Assembly: GCA_024114885.1 (NCBI GenBank)
Contig: CP099426.1
Span: forward strand, 558,001 to 622,000
Length of the DNA: 64,000 nucleotides
Reading direction: 5' to 3'
Source: Septoria linicola
Taxonomy: Eukaryota > Ascomycota > Dothideomycetes > Mycosphaerellales > Mycosphaerellaceae
Notes under the pieces: generated by a model
The model's input: the letters and a program-made list of their open reading frames with translations, nothing else
Database searches by the model: none
Told to the model about the DNA's origin: nothing
Made by a program: the position numbers and the translations under genes
Part shown: positions 53,017 through 64,000 of the stretch, piece after piece
How the letters are laid out: each line of letters starts with the position of its first letter
Numbering within the stretch: position 1 is the first letter of the stretch

Positions 53017-54818
53017 GATCGAAGTAGGTGAAGTCAAAAGTAGCTTGGGTGGGAGTGCAATCCTCAGAAGTGTTTCTGAATGTTGAGAAACAAAAGCAGA
53101 TTCCCGATGGAAATATATACAGCAGGAGTGTTCGTGCTGCTATTGTGCCAGAGTCAATTGTCGCGAATGCCCATGGCGAAGTCGATCTATTATTGTATTG
53201 TATTGCGCGCTATTGTTGAAGTCTCCGAAGACGTGTGGTGATGTGTAACAGCATGCTGAGTAGATGATTGTCGTGCTTTCGACAATGACATTCCGTACAA
53301 TGTTTTGACGACAATAGCAGAGAACACGGGTTCTGATTGGTGCACGGGTCTTTAGCTTGTGAGAGTCTTCACGGAAACAGACTAACGTTAGATCCATCAG
53401 CCGATAGAGAGCCCCACAACTTTGGTTGCTGCTCTGCCTCTGCAACACGAAACATGAAAACACCATTAGGCCAACATCTATCGGAGGCAATATGATGACT
53501 ATAATCGTCTCATGTATGCCACTGCGGTAGACGCCCACGCGCGGCTAACCTCGCTTCCCACGTTCAAACGATAGCTCGAGACTCGATTAGTTTGTCACAC
53601 GAGTTGCATTCAGTTCACAAACACAGAATGCCCAGGGAGCTTCATGAAGATAGAGAGTCTGCGTTGGGAGCGTGCAGAACTGGACACGCGTATTTTGGTA
53701 ATTACGAAAGTAAGCTGAGTAACGAAGTCTATACTCTATCCTGGAACTGCCTTTGAGACAAGGGGTGCGAAGAGTTGCTCGGGCCTGCCACGAGCCGATC
53801 GAAAAGCCTGGCCCCATTGTCATCTTCGGAATGCCACTGAAGACGGCATAATGGCTTGGCTTGCAGAGTACTGCCGCGATCACACTCCACACGATTGCAT
53901 CGCAAAGCGCGGGCGCAGGCATGAAGCCTGTGCTTGAAGCTTAGATTGATGCGACGACTATGCTGATCTGATGACAGCCGTAGACGAACTACACTTGTAC
54001 TTGCATAGCGCTTGTGATGGCCATGAGGGCGTCTCAATCTCGCTGATGTCTCCAACACGACCAGACTACACATGAGCTCCCCGACTTCGAGTGAACATCA
54101 ACAAGATGCTCGGCCATAGAAAGCCATCGACATCATGTATCACAGTAGATGGGCCATAACTCGGAGTCCCGTCCTACGAGCATCGAGTTGGCCGAGATCA
54201 TCATGGCCTGTTTTCAACAACAGCGACAGCTACACGAATGCAAAATGTCTGCTTGGCTTGAGCGGGCTACTCTGAAGCCGCGTGCGGCCTTGCCTTCCCG
54301 TTGCCCAGATTAGGAAGTTCGATTGTCACAAGGGGGACTTGTAAAATGGCCGATGGCGTTTGCCCAGTCACTGACCAAGTTGAGTCAAACCCAGGCTCAA
54401 CATTCTAGCTACATCTCCCTAGCGGCGAGATTTGGAGTCGCCATTCTGCACTCCAGTCATAGCTTTGGATGTTATACCTTCGGACTTCCTCGCACTCAGC
54501 CTGCACTTCGGCGATAGTCTATGGTGCCTGGCCCTTGATGGCAACCCACCCCGGCTGAACGCTGCGGGCCCGCAAACATTCGTTCTTACTGTACTCTCAG
54601 CAGGGGTGCCGGTCTCGTTGCGGCGGTTGTTGGGAGCTGTCAGGCGTCCAGAACTCGGGTGTCGATGGCCCAGACATCTATAACAAGGCTAGGCGTGCCC
54701 GGAGGACAGTCCTAATATGACTCTGGTCGCGCCTGAAGTCGCCATCTCATTTATCCTCATATGAGTGAGAGGTTCCCGCCTCACGATCGACCACAAATTG
54801 ACGACGACATCATCAACC
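53017..54818. other. 1.8-kb intergenic, no supported gene
   Basis: The largest gene-free part of the non-repetitive region. ORFs such as 53140..53538 and 53729..54073 (minus) and 54323..54683 (plus) have no motif or splice logic. No tRNA-like structure noticed. Confidence 0.45.
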
Positions 54819-55689
54819 ATGAACGCTTCTGCCTTGATGAATCTACCAGCCGAGCTCCGTATCCTCATCTACGAAGCACTGTTCAAATACACCGAGTGTT
54901 ACCTCCAGATATACAAACACCACATCCAGCTCTGCCGCTACTTCTCGCAATGCCCTCCTCTACCACTCCTGCTCACCAACAAGACCGTCTGCAAAGAAGT
55001 CCAAAATGTCCTCTACGGACAGACTCTGTCTGACATCCACCTCCACATGTACGCGGTGATTCGATCCATCTCACAGACACTCCCTACACGTTCGACACAA
55101 CATTGTAGCACTCAACACACTGCAAAGCATCGCATCGAGCCAGAAATATTGGTACTCAAAATGATCACTGCTGACGCTTTAATCAATCACATCTAGGCAA
55201 CAGCTGCCCCTCACGTCCATTCATGACGGTCAAAACTCATCTAAAGACACTACTGCATCAGGATGTCGACAGTACAAGTACGGCTCCATGGTCTCTTTGC
55301 AACTCCCCATCAAAATGCAAACATTCCTCTGGCGTGTCCAAAGGCTACAGCTCAACGTTTGGATCTATGATGCAGGTAAAGCAGAGGAGATGGTCAAGCA
55401 GATTGAGGCGTTTCATCGATCACTTCGCCTAGTGAGCGAAGAAAATGCAACGGAAATAAGGAGGAGATTGACAGAGTTGAGGATCAAGTTGAGGCTGAGG
55501 CCGAGATGGTTGCAAGGGGATGATTGTACGCCTATGCAGCAGGGAGAGGTGGATGCCTTGGTTTCTGCTTTGCGGGAGATGGAGTGTGTAAGAGGCGTCG
55601 AGTGGATCGTGGAAAGAGATGCGAAAAGTCTCATCAGTCCAACATGCTGGAAGAATGTGCTCGAGGGGCGGGCATCCGTCGTAATCTGA
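54819..55689 (+). CDS. F-box-like (LPAEL..IY) hypothetical protein, exon model tentative
   Basis: Exon 1 54819..55055 begins MNASALMNLPAELRILIYEALF, an F-box/2EXR-type helix, then LLLTNKTVCKEVQNVLYGQTL. Exon 2 55273..55689 reads YKYGSMVSLQLPIKMQTF and continues with a helical region to VLEGRASVVI. Joining at GCG|GTGATT and CGACAG|TAC keeps phase but needs a 217-nt intron, long for this window; two introns with a middle exon remain possible. 218 residues in this model. Distantly similar in start motif to the 18.6-22 kb array. Function unknown. Tail-to-tail with the isomerase (35 bp). Confidence 0.5.
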
Positions 55690-55723
55690 AGGAACACGTC
55701 AGGAGTGCAGGCGTCTCTGCAAG

Positions 55724-56642
55724 CTACAACTTCTCAAACGTAGTCTTCGTCTTCTTCAACCCACTCATCATCGCCTTGGTAACATCCTCACTCTGCACCA
55801 TCGCAGCATTCCAAACCGCCGTATACGCCAACCCATCAGCAACCGGCCGATCGCGACTGAAATCCAACAACGCCTTCGAACTCTGCACCGCCACAGGAGA
55901 TTTCGTGGCAATCAGCTGCGCCAACTCCATCCCTTCCTTCATCAAATCATCCTTCGACTTTACCACCTTCGACACAAACCCCACTTTCGCCGCCTCCTCC
56001 GCGCCAAACACCCTCGCAGTATAAACTACTTCCTTCGCCCACGAATAACTCACCCCAATCTTCGGCAACCGCGTTAGAGTACCTACATCAGCTGCAAGCC
56101 CGACATCAACCTCCTTCACCGAGAACTTCACACCACTAGCACAATACCTCACATCCGCAGCAACAGCGATATCGATCCCCGCTCCATACACCACTCCATG
56201 GAGCAGGCAAATTACAGGTTTCTCGCACCGTTCAATAGCATTCATGCCATTTTGGTAGTCGTACACATGCCGTCGGACTTTCCAGGTCCGGCGCGCGATA
56301 TCGTCAGACGCAGAGGGCTTGGATACTGGGCCGGAGGAAGACGCGGCTGTGACGTCTAGACCCGCGGAGAAGTGCTGGCCTACGCCGGAGAGGAGGATGG
56401 CGCGGACATCTTCGTCCGTGGAGAGTTTGTCGAAGACGGATGCGAGGCTGTGGAAGACGCTTCGTAGGGTCTATTAGCTGATTCGGTCGCACAGGTCAAG
56501 GCGATATTGATTGTGTTGCTCACTCAGGACTTATAGCGTTGTATTTCTTGGGACGATTGATCTGTACATGAGCGACGAATAGAGCTGGAAAGGTTGTCAG
56601 GAGCTCGGGGAATTGATATTGGGATTCTTTGTTGTTGGACAT
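55724..56642 (-). CDS. Delta(3,5)-delta(2,4)-dienoyl-CoA isomerase (enoyl-CoA hydratase/isomerase family)
   Basis: Shifts double bonds during beta-oxidation of unsaturated fatty acids. Exon 1 56524..56642, intron 56460..56523 (64 nt), exon 2 55724..56459; 284 residues. Crotonase-fold marks are LLSGVGQHFSAGLDVTA, KPVICLLHGVVYGAGIDIAVAADVRY, and the ECH1-type signature FSVKEVDVGLAADVGTLTRLPK that carries the catalytic Glu/Asp residues. The acceptor at 56460 was chosen because only it keeps the frame. The C-terminus FEKL is not a standard PTS1 and no clear mitochondrial presequence is seen, so location is open. Its start lies ~110 bp from the AT-rich RIP island. Confidence 0.9.
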
Positions 56643-56755
56643 TGTAGCAGTGATTGGCAACGAGATCAGATCAATGAAGGTCCCTGTCGCGTACACGCAA
56701 GAATCTGACCTTATTGACTCGGAACTACGTAGCGCCGCGCACGTAATAGCCTCTG

Positions 56756-57100
56756 CGTCTTAGTAAGTAATAATACCTATACGGTACTAATAATAGTATA
56801 ATGCCTACGATAATAGCTTCTTTAATCTATTATATTATAGTATATAGTACGCGCTTTATAACGTAATTAGCTTATATTTATCTCGTAGATCTATTTTAGA
56901 GATATATTCTATAGGCGAGAGCCTTTAAAGAAAGTAAAGATAAGAATCTCTATTAATTCTATTATTATTATATTATAGAGTAAGGCTATTATATTATAAC
57001 TAAGATAAGTACGTAATTAGATAAGTAGATATCTATTATAAGATCGTTATTATTATTAGGTATAGGTAATATAACTAAATCTTCTACTTAAGTTTATTTC
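56756..57100. repeat. RIP-degraded AT-rich sequence flanking the Copia elements
   Basis: Composition switches within a few bases from normal to very AT-rich. CpA and TpG dinucleotides become rare while TpA dominates. No ORF of any length survives. Probably another decayed repeat; its family is not recognisable. Confidence 0.75.
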
Positions 57101-57375
57101 TATTAAGAATGTATCCTAGATAGTTAGTCTAGATATAGACTTCTAAGCATAGTTCTAGATACCTAAGGCATCTACCTAAGGCTTAGTAAGAGGTATATCT
57201 TACTTCTCTTTCTTCCCTTCTTAGATAACTAACTCAATTAACTTTGTATTTAGTTCCTAGCATATTACTACTATACTATATATATAAGTTAGTTCAAGAT
57301 TAATCCCCTATTCTTCTTTACTACGCTATACCCTCCTTAATATTATATAGTATCTATAAACGCCCTCTACTTTTA
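57101..57375 (+). repeat. 5' LTR of Copia element 1
   Basis: 275-nt direct counterpart (inverted) of the LTR at 60186..60459. It starts TATTAAGAATG, versus TGTTAAGAATG in the other copy, a TpG to TpA change at the LTR end, and finishes CTCTACTTTTA. A putative RIP-altered primer-binding site follows (AGGTTATAAGCCCGGG, from about 57378). Confidence 0.8.
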
Positions 57376-60185
57376 ATAGGTTATAAGCCCGGGTTTATAT
57401 ACTAAATAGGAGTAACCTATATTAGTATAGGTTACTTATATCCCTTATAGTTTATAGAAAACATTTAGGGCCTAGAAGTTTCTCTAACTATATTACTAAC
57501 GAAGCTAGTTTATACCTAGTAGTATATAAGTTAGTAAAGATCTCTATAAGATAGTAGTATGTTTCTGCTTTATTAATACCTACCTAGTTCTCTACTATTA
57601 TACCTAGTATTACTAGAGTTAGAAGAGGCTACTTAGCCTTCCTACTACCTAGTAATAGAAACTCTACTAAGAGAGAAAGATCTAAGTCTTAGTAATTTCC
57701 TAAATACGAGGAATCCCTGTCCCTTAGAGCTAGTCTCCTTACTATAAGAAATTACCCTTCTCTAGAATCCTTAGCTAGTCTAAAGTATTCTACTAATTAT
57801 TTATTCTATTCACCTATTTCTATAATAGACTAAGAGGACAAGAAGAGCTAAAGGATTCTAATCTTGGATAGAACTAACTAGAAGAGATAGTTTAAGCTAT
57901 AGATAGATAAGCTAGAAGGAAAGGACTAGTTCTAGGCAATTAGCTAACTAATTATTAGAGAGAACCTATATATAGTTTAGTAGGACACTAGTCTTTAGAT
58001 ATATATTACTTAGAATTAATACTTCTTAAAAGACAATATAGTATATAGGTTTAGTATTAGATATAGTATTAGTAAAGATAATAAGATAGAGCTAGAGACA
58101 TAGTATATTACTATACTAGTAGCTAAGATATAGGTGATTCTCTAGAACAAGTATAATAGAGTCCTAAAGTCCTATACTATAGGTCTAATTAAGTAGTTTG
58201 TTATATTTAGGATATTACCTAATAAGATAATTAGGGAAGTATAGAGACACCTTAGAGGCCTAGGTAAGAGGATTACTAAGATTGATCCTTAGGAAGCCTA
58301 CTACTAGAGCTAAGAGAAAAGGCTAAAATATCTCCTATAGTCCCTACCTATATTATACTAAGTAGCTAAGGATACTATTATAACCTAACTATCCTTAGAT
58401 ATAGACACTATTCTCCTTCTACTTAAGTCCTAAGAGGTAAGAGATAATCTAGACAAGATAGATATAGGTCTAGCTGTATTCTATTCTAGGTAGCTCTACT
58501 AAGGAAAGTCTCTACTAATATACTAGCTCTATAAGAAAGGGAAGTACTAGTTAAAGGACTGTCCTAACCTCCCTACTACTAAGAAACTATCCTAGTAGAG
58601 AAACAGTACTAAGAACTAGAAGGACCCTTAGGGATTATTCCTTAGAGAGAGAGTTAGAAGATCCTCTTTACTAAGGAATACTAGACATATTAAGAAAGCT
58701 GTCTATAAGTCATTATTATATAATAAGCTAAAGAAGGTTGTCTAGAAAATAGGTAAGTAGCTTTAAAGGATAGAAAAGTCTAGAAAGCTTCTAAAGAAAG
58801 GATTTTCAGCCTAGGAGTCTAGTTCTAGTTCTGATTCTAGAACTTACTCTAGTTCTAGAAGTAATAATAATTCCCTATTAGAAGATAATAACTAAGATAA
58901 GTTAGCCTATTCTATAATTAAGGCTAAAGGCAAGTTATTACCCTAAGAATAGCTCTTAGATTCCTATACCTTATCCTATATAACTAACTAACTATCCTTC
59001 TTTAGATTAGTAAAGCTACTAAGGAAGAAAGTATAGATTAAGGTAGGAGGAGGATACCTCTATATAACCTACTCTAGACTAGTATAGATAAAGGGAATCT
59101 TAGGAGGAGAAGTTCTACTTAATAGAGTACTATTTGTTCCTAATCTTGAAGTAAATCTTATATTATAAGATCAGTTTAGTAAGCAATTTAGAGTCTAGAA
59201 GCCTGATTTTACTCTTACCTCTCTAGATAGCCAAACAGTTATAAAGACTAAGCTAGTTAGAGGTGTTCTATTTATTAGTGAGATATTACCTCTTTTATAG
59301 GAAAAGTTATATTACTTACTATATAATCCTATAGAGGTTAATAATGCCTATACTACCCTATTAGAGAAGGATCTAAAACAGTAGGAGCTATAGTATAGAA
59401 GATTTATATACTTTAGAAGAGGGTTACTCTTAAACCTTTATAAAGTTACTAATCTAAAGGAAAGAATTCTAATTCCTAACTAGGAAGAGTATAAGTATAG
59501 GATCTATATAATAGGTAAGATAAAGAAACACCTAGGTAAGTCTATTAAGAGAAGACCTAAAAGATTAGCCCTTATATTAGTAGATATCTATAGACTATTA
59601 CTATTATTAGTAAAAGGTTTTATATAGTAGCTTAAGATTATTAATAACTTCTTAAGAAAGAAATAGGTATTTCTACTCAAGGCTAGATTAGATATACTAA
59701 CTACTCTTTAGAACTAGAGGATTAAGGCAGAAAGGTAGTTAGTAGCACTCCTTAAGTCTATAAGGGCTAATAATACTAGAGAGATTACTGCTTTAATTAA
59801 ATAGTAGGAGAAGGACTTTAGAATCACCCTTAAGCTAACTAAGGCCTACAATTCACTCTAGAATAGAGTAGTTAAGAGGTCTATCTAAATATTAGAGGCC
59901 TCTATTAGAGTAATACTTGAAGAAAGTAAGATACCTATTAAGTTTTAGCTAGAAGCCCTTAAAGTATAGGTATATATAAGGAATAAGCTTCTAAATAGAC
60001 CTAATATTAAGGGATTCAAGCTCTTACCTAATAAAGCTTTTAATAGGATCAAACTAATAGTCTCCTACCTTAAGGTATAGGGATATAGAGCTATAGTATA
60101 TATAGATGTAAGAGTATAGCCTTAGTAGGTAAAGAGTAACAAACTAATAAATAGAGGAAAGGATACTATGTTTATTAGATACTAT
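57101..60185 (+). mobile_element. Ty1/Copia LTR retrotransposon 1, RIP-mutated and interrupted
   Basis: Plus-oriented element: LTR, then a gag-like region (~57.8-58.7 kb; a degraded KDCP zinc-knuckle remnant near 58.55 kb), protease region, and integrase (~59.46-60.18 kb). Conceptual reading of the integrase region gives KIKKHLGKSIKRR, LKSIRANNTREITALI and KAYNSL-NRVVKRSI, each recognisable as Copia integrase but broken every 10-30 codons by TAG/TAA at former Gln or Trp positions. The copy ends abruptly after ...GATACTAT at 60185, where element 2 starts. No coding capacity remains. Confidence 0.85.
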
Positions 60186-60459
60186 TAAAAGTAGAGAGCG
60201 TGTTATATACTATACAATGTTAAGGAGGGTATAGCGTAGTAAAGAAGAATAGAGGATTAATCTTGAACTAACTTATATATATAGTATAGTAGTAATATGC
60301 TAGGAACTAAATATAAAGTTAATTAAGTTAGTTATCTAAGAAGAGAAGAGAGAGAAGCAAGATATACCTCTTACTAAGCCTTAGGTAGATGCCTTAGGTA
60401 TCTAGAACTATACTTAGAAGTCTATATCTAGACTAACTATCTAGGATACATTCTTAACA
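60186..60459 (-). repeat. 3' LTR of Copia element 2 with adjacent polypurine tract
   Basis: 274-nt LTR in minus orientation, inverted copy of 57101..57375. Read on the minus strand it begins TGTTAAG at 60459 and is immediately preceded by the purine-rich GAGTAGGAG (60460..60468), the expected polypurine tract before a 3' LTR. It ends CTTTTA at 60186. Confidence 0.8.
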
Positions 60460-63400
60460 CTCCTACTCATACTATATAGTTAGATCTTTTAATAGATTAT
60501 CTATAGTACTTAAATACTAGTCCTAATCTTAATTAGTTATCAAGTACTTACTTTTTAGACTAATAACTAGATAGCACTAACTATTAATCTAACAAACTTT
60601 CTATACTACTATCTCCTATAAAAAGGTAAAAGAAATATCTTCTATAAGATCTTCCTCCTCTCTTATATAGGAGTAGATTGTTTAGGATATAGACTATCTA
60701 GTAAGTTACCCCTATCCTTTCTTATAGCTAATTCTAATAGCTCCCTAGATTCCTTATAGCCTAGTCCCTTACTTAGTTATATTCTATATAGCTTCTTAGT
60801 TCCCTAATAGTCTTTAGGGTATACTATTCTTAGCTATAGAGATCTTATATTAAGCTAGGGAGTAGAGTAACTATATACTAGTAGAGGAGATAATAGCTGC
60901 TATAGAGGAGGTCTTTAATATCAACTAGTACTTAGCCTTAGGGGGTGTCTAGTTTAGCTAGGTACTATATAGTAATATTATAGTTAGTAATAGGTCTAAT
61001 ATTAGTAAGAGCATTTAGGACTTTATAAAGTCTAACTAAGGAGGAGTTAAGTAACTAAAATCTTTCTTTTAGACTCCTCTTAGTTTAGCTCTAAGGCTTG
61101 GAGTTATCTTTTATATATCTCTTATATAAGGTAGAGCTACCTTATAAACTCCTAAAACTATAGTCTATTCTTTAGCTTAGTAAGACTATCTACTACTATC
61201 TCTTTTATGTTTATATATTCTATAGAGATAAGTCTGTTCTACTAGAGCTTTCTTATAGTATTATATGAGATATTAATATGTTTAGACTTATTATAAACAT
61301 ATAAGTCCTTGACTAGAGTAAGGGCAGCTTAGTTATTACCTTTTAGCTAAATTAGCCTAATTCTAGTAATAGTTTCCTAGTTACTAAGGATCCTTAGTTA
61401 GTAAGAATATTCTCCTACTAACTCTAGGCATCCAAGCTCTCTCAAAAGAGTACTAAGGAACTATAACTGTTTTATATATACTCCTATAGCTATATATTTA
61501 GCTTCTATTATAGATATAGCTATAGATTTCTACTTCTTACTTATCTAGAAGATTAGTATACTATAAAGGAAGAAGACATATCTAAGGATTAAGACTCTAT
61601 TAGTCTTGTCTATTGTATAGTTAGAGTCTATATATCTAGTAAGGTAGCCTTAACTATTCCTTAAGTATCTTAGACTAAGGTCTGGGTTTGATCTTAGGTA
61701 TCTAGTTAGCTTCTTTAGAGCCTTTATATATCCTACTATTAGATTACTAATATAGGAGCTTAATCTTCTAAGGGCAAATAAAATGTCTAGTCTTATAATA
61801 GTTATAAGCTACATCTATATTCTAATAATAGATTAGTACTCCTATTTATTATACCTTTTATTATTTAGTCTAGTAGGCTTTAGACTTTTATAGCTGTCTA
61901 TTAGTAAAAGAGTTAGTAATATAGTCTCTTGACCTATTCCTATCTTAGCTAGGTTCTCTTAGATATAGTGCTTCTAGTTAAGTTTTAGCTAGCCTTACTA
62001 TCTGTTTCTTATTAGTCTTATTCTAAGAATCTTGTCTAGTTCTCTAAGATCTTTAATCTTAAAGACCTTACTAAGTTAGTCTTTAAACTAGAGGACATCT
62101 TCTAGTCTCTCTATAGTAATAAGTATATTATTAATATAGATTAGGATTATTAGGTCTTTCCTTTTCTTATAGATTAGAAGATATAGGTCTACTTCTAATT
62201 GTCTAAATCCTATTCCTTTTAGCTTTAACATATATAGCTGATTCTAGTCTCTTATAGCTTACTTTAGCCTATAGAGACTCCTTAGAACTTATAAGACTAT
62301 ACTAGTTAGTAGGTTAATACCTAGTAGTAGGATTATATAGATGTCCTTATATAGGGTGCTCTCTATAAATGCATTGTTTATATCTACTTAGTATAGAACT
62401 AGGTCCTTCTTATAGACTATAGCTATGAATCCTCTTAGAGTATCCTACCTAACTATAGGGGCAAAAGTTTCTATATAGTCTACTCTATACTTTTAGGAGA
62501 ACCCTCTTATAACTAGTCTTGCCTTAAACTTTTTAATAGCTCTACTAAGCTTTCTCTTAATATTAAAGACCTATCTTAAGGTAACTAGGTTAGCCCCTTT
62601 TAGTAGGACTACTATAGTCTAGGTGTTATTACTTGTAAGTATATCTAGCTCCTTCTAAATAGCTTCTTACTAGAGATAACCCTACTTAGGATTACTTACT
62701 ACTTCCTTATAGTTCCTTAAGATTAGAACCTCCTATTTATATATTCCTGCTTCTTTAGTAGCTAAGAATGTAATCTCTTTAACTTCCTCTAAGAATTCTA
62801 GGTCCTATAGGATACCTAGGTTAATAGAGCTTATAGCTAAGAAGAAAGCCTAATACTCTAGGAGCATTTCCTTATCTAGCTAACTATTCTAATCTAGCTC
62901 AAGCCTAATTAGCTTTAGCTTCTAGTTAAATCTATTAAGTTCTTAGGATACTTTCCTCTTTCTAAGGATTTGCCTTAGAGCTATCTACTCCTAATCTACC
63001 TCTATAGTTTCTTAGGCAGAATTCTTAGATTCTTTCTTAACTTTCCCTTAGTCTAGGAATTTTCTATACTCTCTTATATCTTCTAGTAGAGGTGGAAGTT
63101 GTATAAAGAGTTTCTTTCCTTCCTAAACCTATACTAATAACTAAGAGAGAGGAGGCTTCTACTAGCCTAGACTAGGAGCACCTAGGGTACTCTTACTAGC
63201 TTATAGAGTAGGCTAGCTAATAGTTCTTAGCCTTCTAATAGGTCTTCTTTCTAGAGCTGAACTAGGGAGATTCTTAATCTTAATATTCAAGTCTAATTCT
63301 CTACCTAGCTTATCTTTAAAGAAGATTATATTAGTATACTACTTAATAGCCTTTATATCTGGCTCCTAGAACTTCTATACCTTTACTATATTATTATAGT

Positions 63401-64000
63401 ATCTAACAAACATAGTATCCTTTCCTCTATTTATTAGTTTGTTACTCCTTACCTACTAAGGCTATACTCTTATATCTATATATACTATAGCTCTATATCC
63501 CTATACCTTAAGGTAGGAGACTATTAGTTTAATCCTATTAAAAGCTTTATTAGGTGAGAGCTTGAATCCCTTAATATTAGGTCTATTTAGAAGCTTGTTC
63601 CTTATATATACCTATACTTTAAGGGCTTCTAGCTAAAACTTAATAGGTATCTTGCTTTCTTCAAGTATTGCTCTAATAGAGGCCTCTAATGTTTAGATAG
63701 ACCTCTTAACTACTCTATTCTAGAGTGAATTATAGGCCTTAGTTAGCTTAAGGGTAATTCTAAAGTCCTTCTCCTACTATTTGATTAAAGTAGTAATCTC
63801 TCTAGTATTATTAGCCCTTATAGACTTAAGGAGTGCTACTAACTGCCTTTCTGCCTTGATCCTCTAGTTCTAAAGAGCAGTTAGTGTATCTGATCTAGCC
63901 TTAAGTAGAAATGCCTATTTCTTTCTTAAGAAGTTATTAACAATCTTAAGCTACTATATAAAACCTTTTACTAATAATAGTAATAGTCTACAGATATCTA
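60186..64000 (-). mobile_element. Ty1/Copia LTR retrotransposon 2, RIP-mutated, runs off the right edge
   Basis: Minus-oriented copy of the same family. From right to left: integrase (63.4-64.0 kb, inverted match of 59581..60185), reverse transcriptase (~62.1-62.6 kb, conceptual KFKARLVIRGFS, VDYIETFAPIVR and VDINNAFIE with in-frame stops), RNase H (~61.2-61.6 kb, EAKYIAIGV and KHINISYNTIRK), then the 3' LTR. Heavy CpA-to-TpA and TpG-to-TpA change on both strands has removed every ORF. The 5' LTR lies outside the window. Confidence 0.87.

Noticed and set aside
56756..64000. Satellite/centromere or mitochondrial insertion as explanation of the AT-rich block
   Set aside because: Copia integrase, reverse transcriptase, RNase H remnants and matching LTRs explain it.

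Overview
The window comes from a filamentous ascomycete. Genes are split by short spliceosomal introns (about 48-220 nt, GT..AG, often with a CTGAC/CTAAC-like branch site). It carries fungal families (HET domain, CYP504-type P450, Pezizomycotina-type ASA1), and its right end is an AT-rich block with the stop-rich, CpA/TpG-poor texture of repeat-induced point mutation (RIP). Gene content and sequence style suggest Dothideomycetes, perhaps a Mycosphaerella relative; that placement is inference.

Layout. 0-7.1 kb: alpha-glucosidase (cut by the window edge), DcpS decapping enzyme, UDP-glucose 4-epimerase, V-ATPase c'' subunit, and TFIIA small subunit. 7.8-18.3 kb: a TMEM42-like membrane protein, a dead MFS sugar transporter, BUB3, GPN2 GTPase, an FMN-dependent 2-hydroxyacid oxidase and an intact MFS sugar transporter containing a 6-nt microexon. 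18.6-22 kb: a tandem array of four diverged F-box-like small proteins, several apparently decaying. 22.3-28 kb: TMA46-like CCCH protein, a small membrane protein, a frameshifted F-box gene and a TPT/SLC35-type transporter. 28.6-34.5 kb: UDP-glucose dehydrogenase, a type II membrane glycosyltransferase and a UCH deubiquitinase. 35.5-36.5 kb: two small secreted-type proteins. 36.8-46.5 kb: ASA1, GCP4, a small hydrophilic protein, a HET-domain protein, a two-helix membrane protein and a cysteine-rich secreted protein. 46.6-56.6 kb: M14 carboxypeptidase, a hypothetical protein, CYP504-like P450, SUN-domain protein, an F-box-like protein and dienoyl-CoA isomerase. 56.76-64 kb: a RIP-degraded island with two Ty1/Copia elements in opposite orientation, the second apparently inserted into the first.

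Most of the gene-rich part is ordinary housekeeping with no operon logic. A sugar-nucleotide theme recurs (epimerase, UGDH, SLC35-like transporter, glycosyltransferase, sugar transporters). The most informative signals are: (i) the transporter pseudogene with two Gln-to-stop changes, both readable as CpA to TpA, plus a 1-nt deletion; (ii) the tandem F-box-like array and its decay; (iii) the nested, inverted, RIP-mutated Copia pair, with a testable target-site prediction; (iv) a 6-nt microexon; (v) three small secreted proteins, possible effectors. I found no CRISPR array, tRNA or rRNA, and no convincing new multi-gene system.
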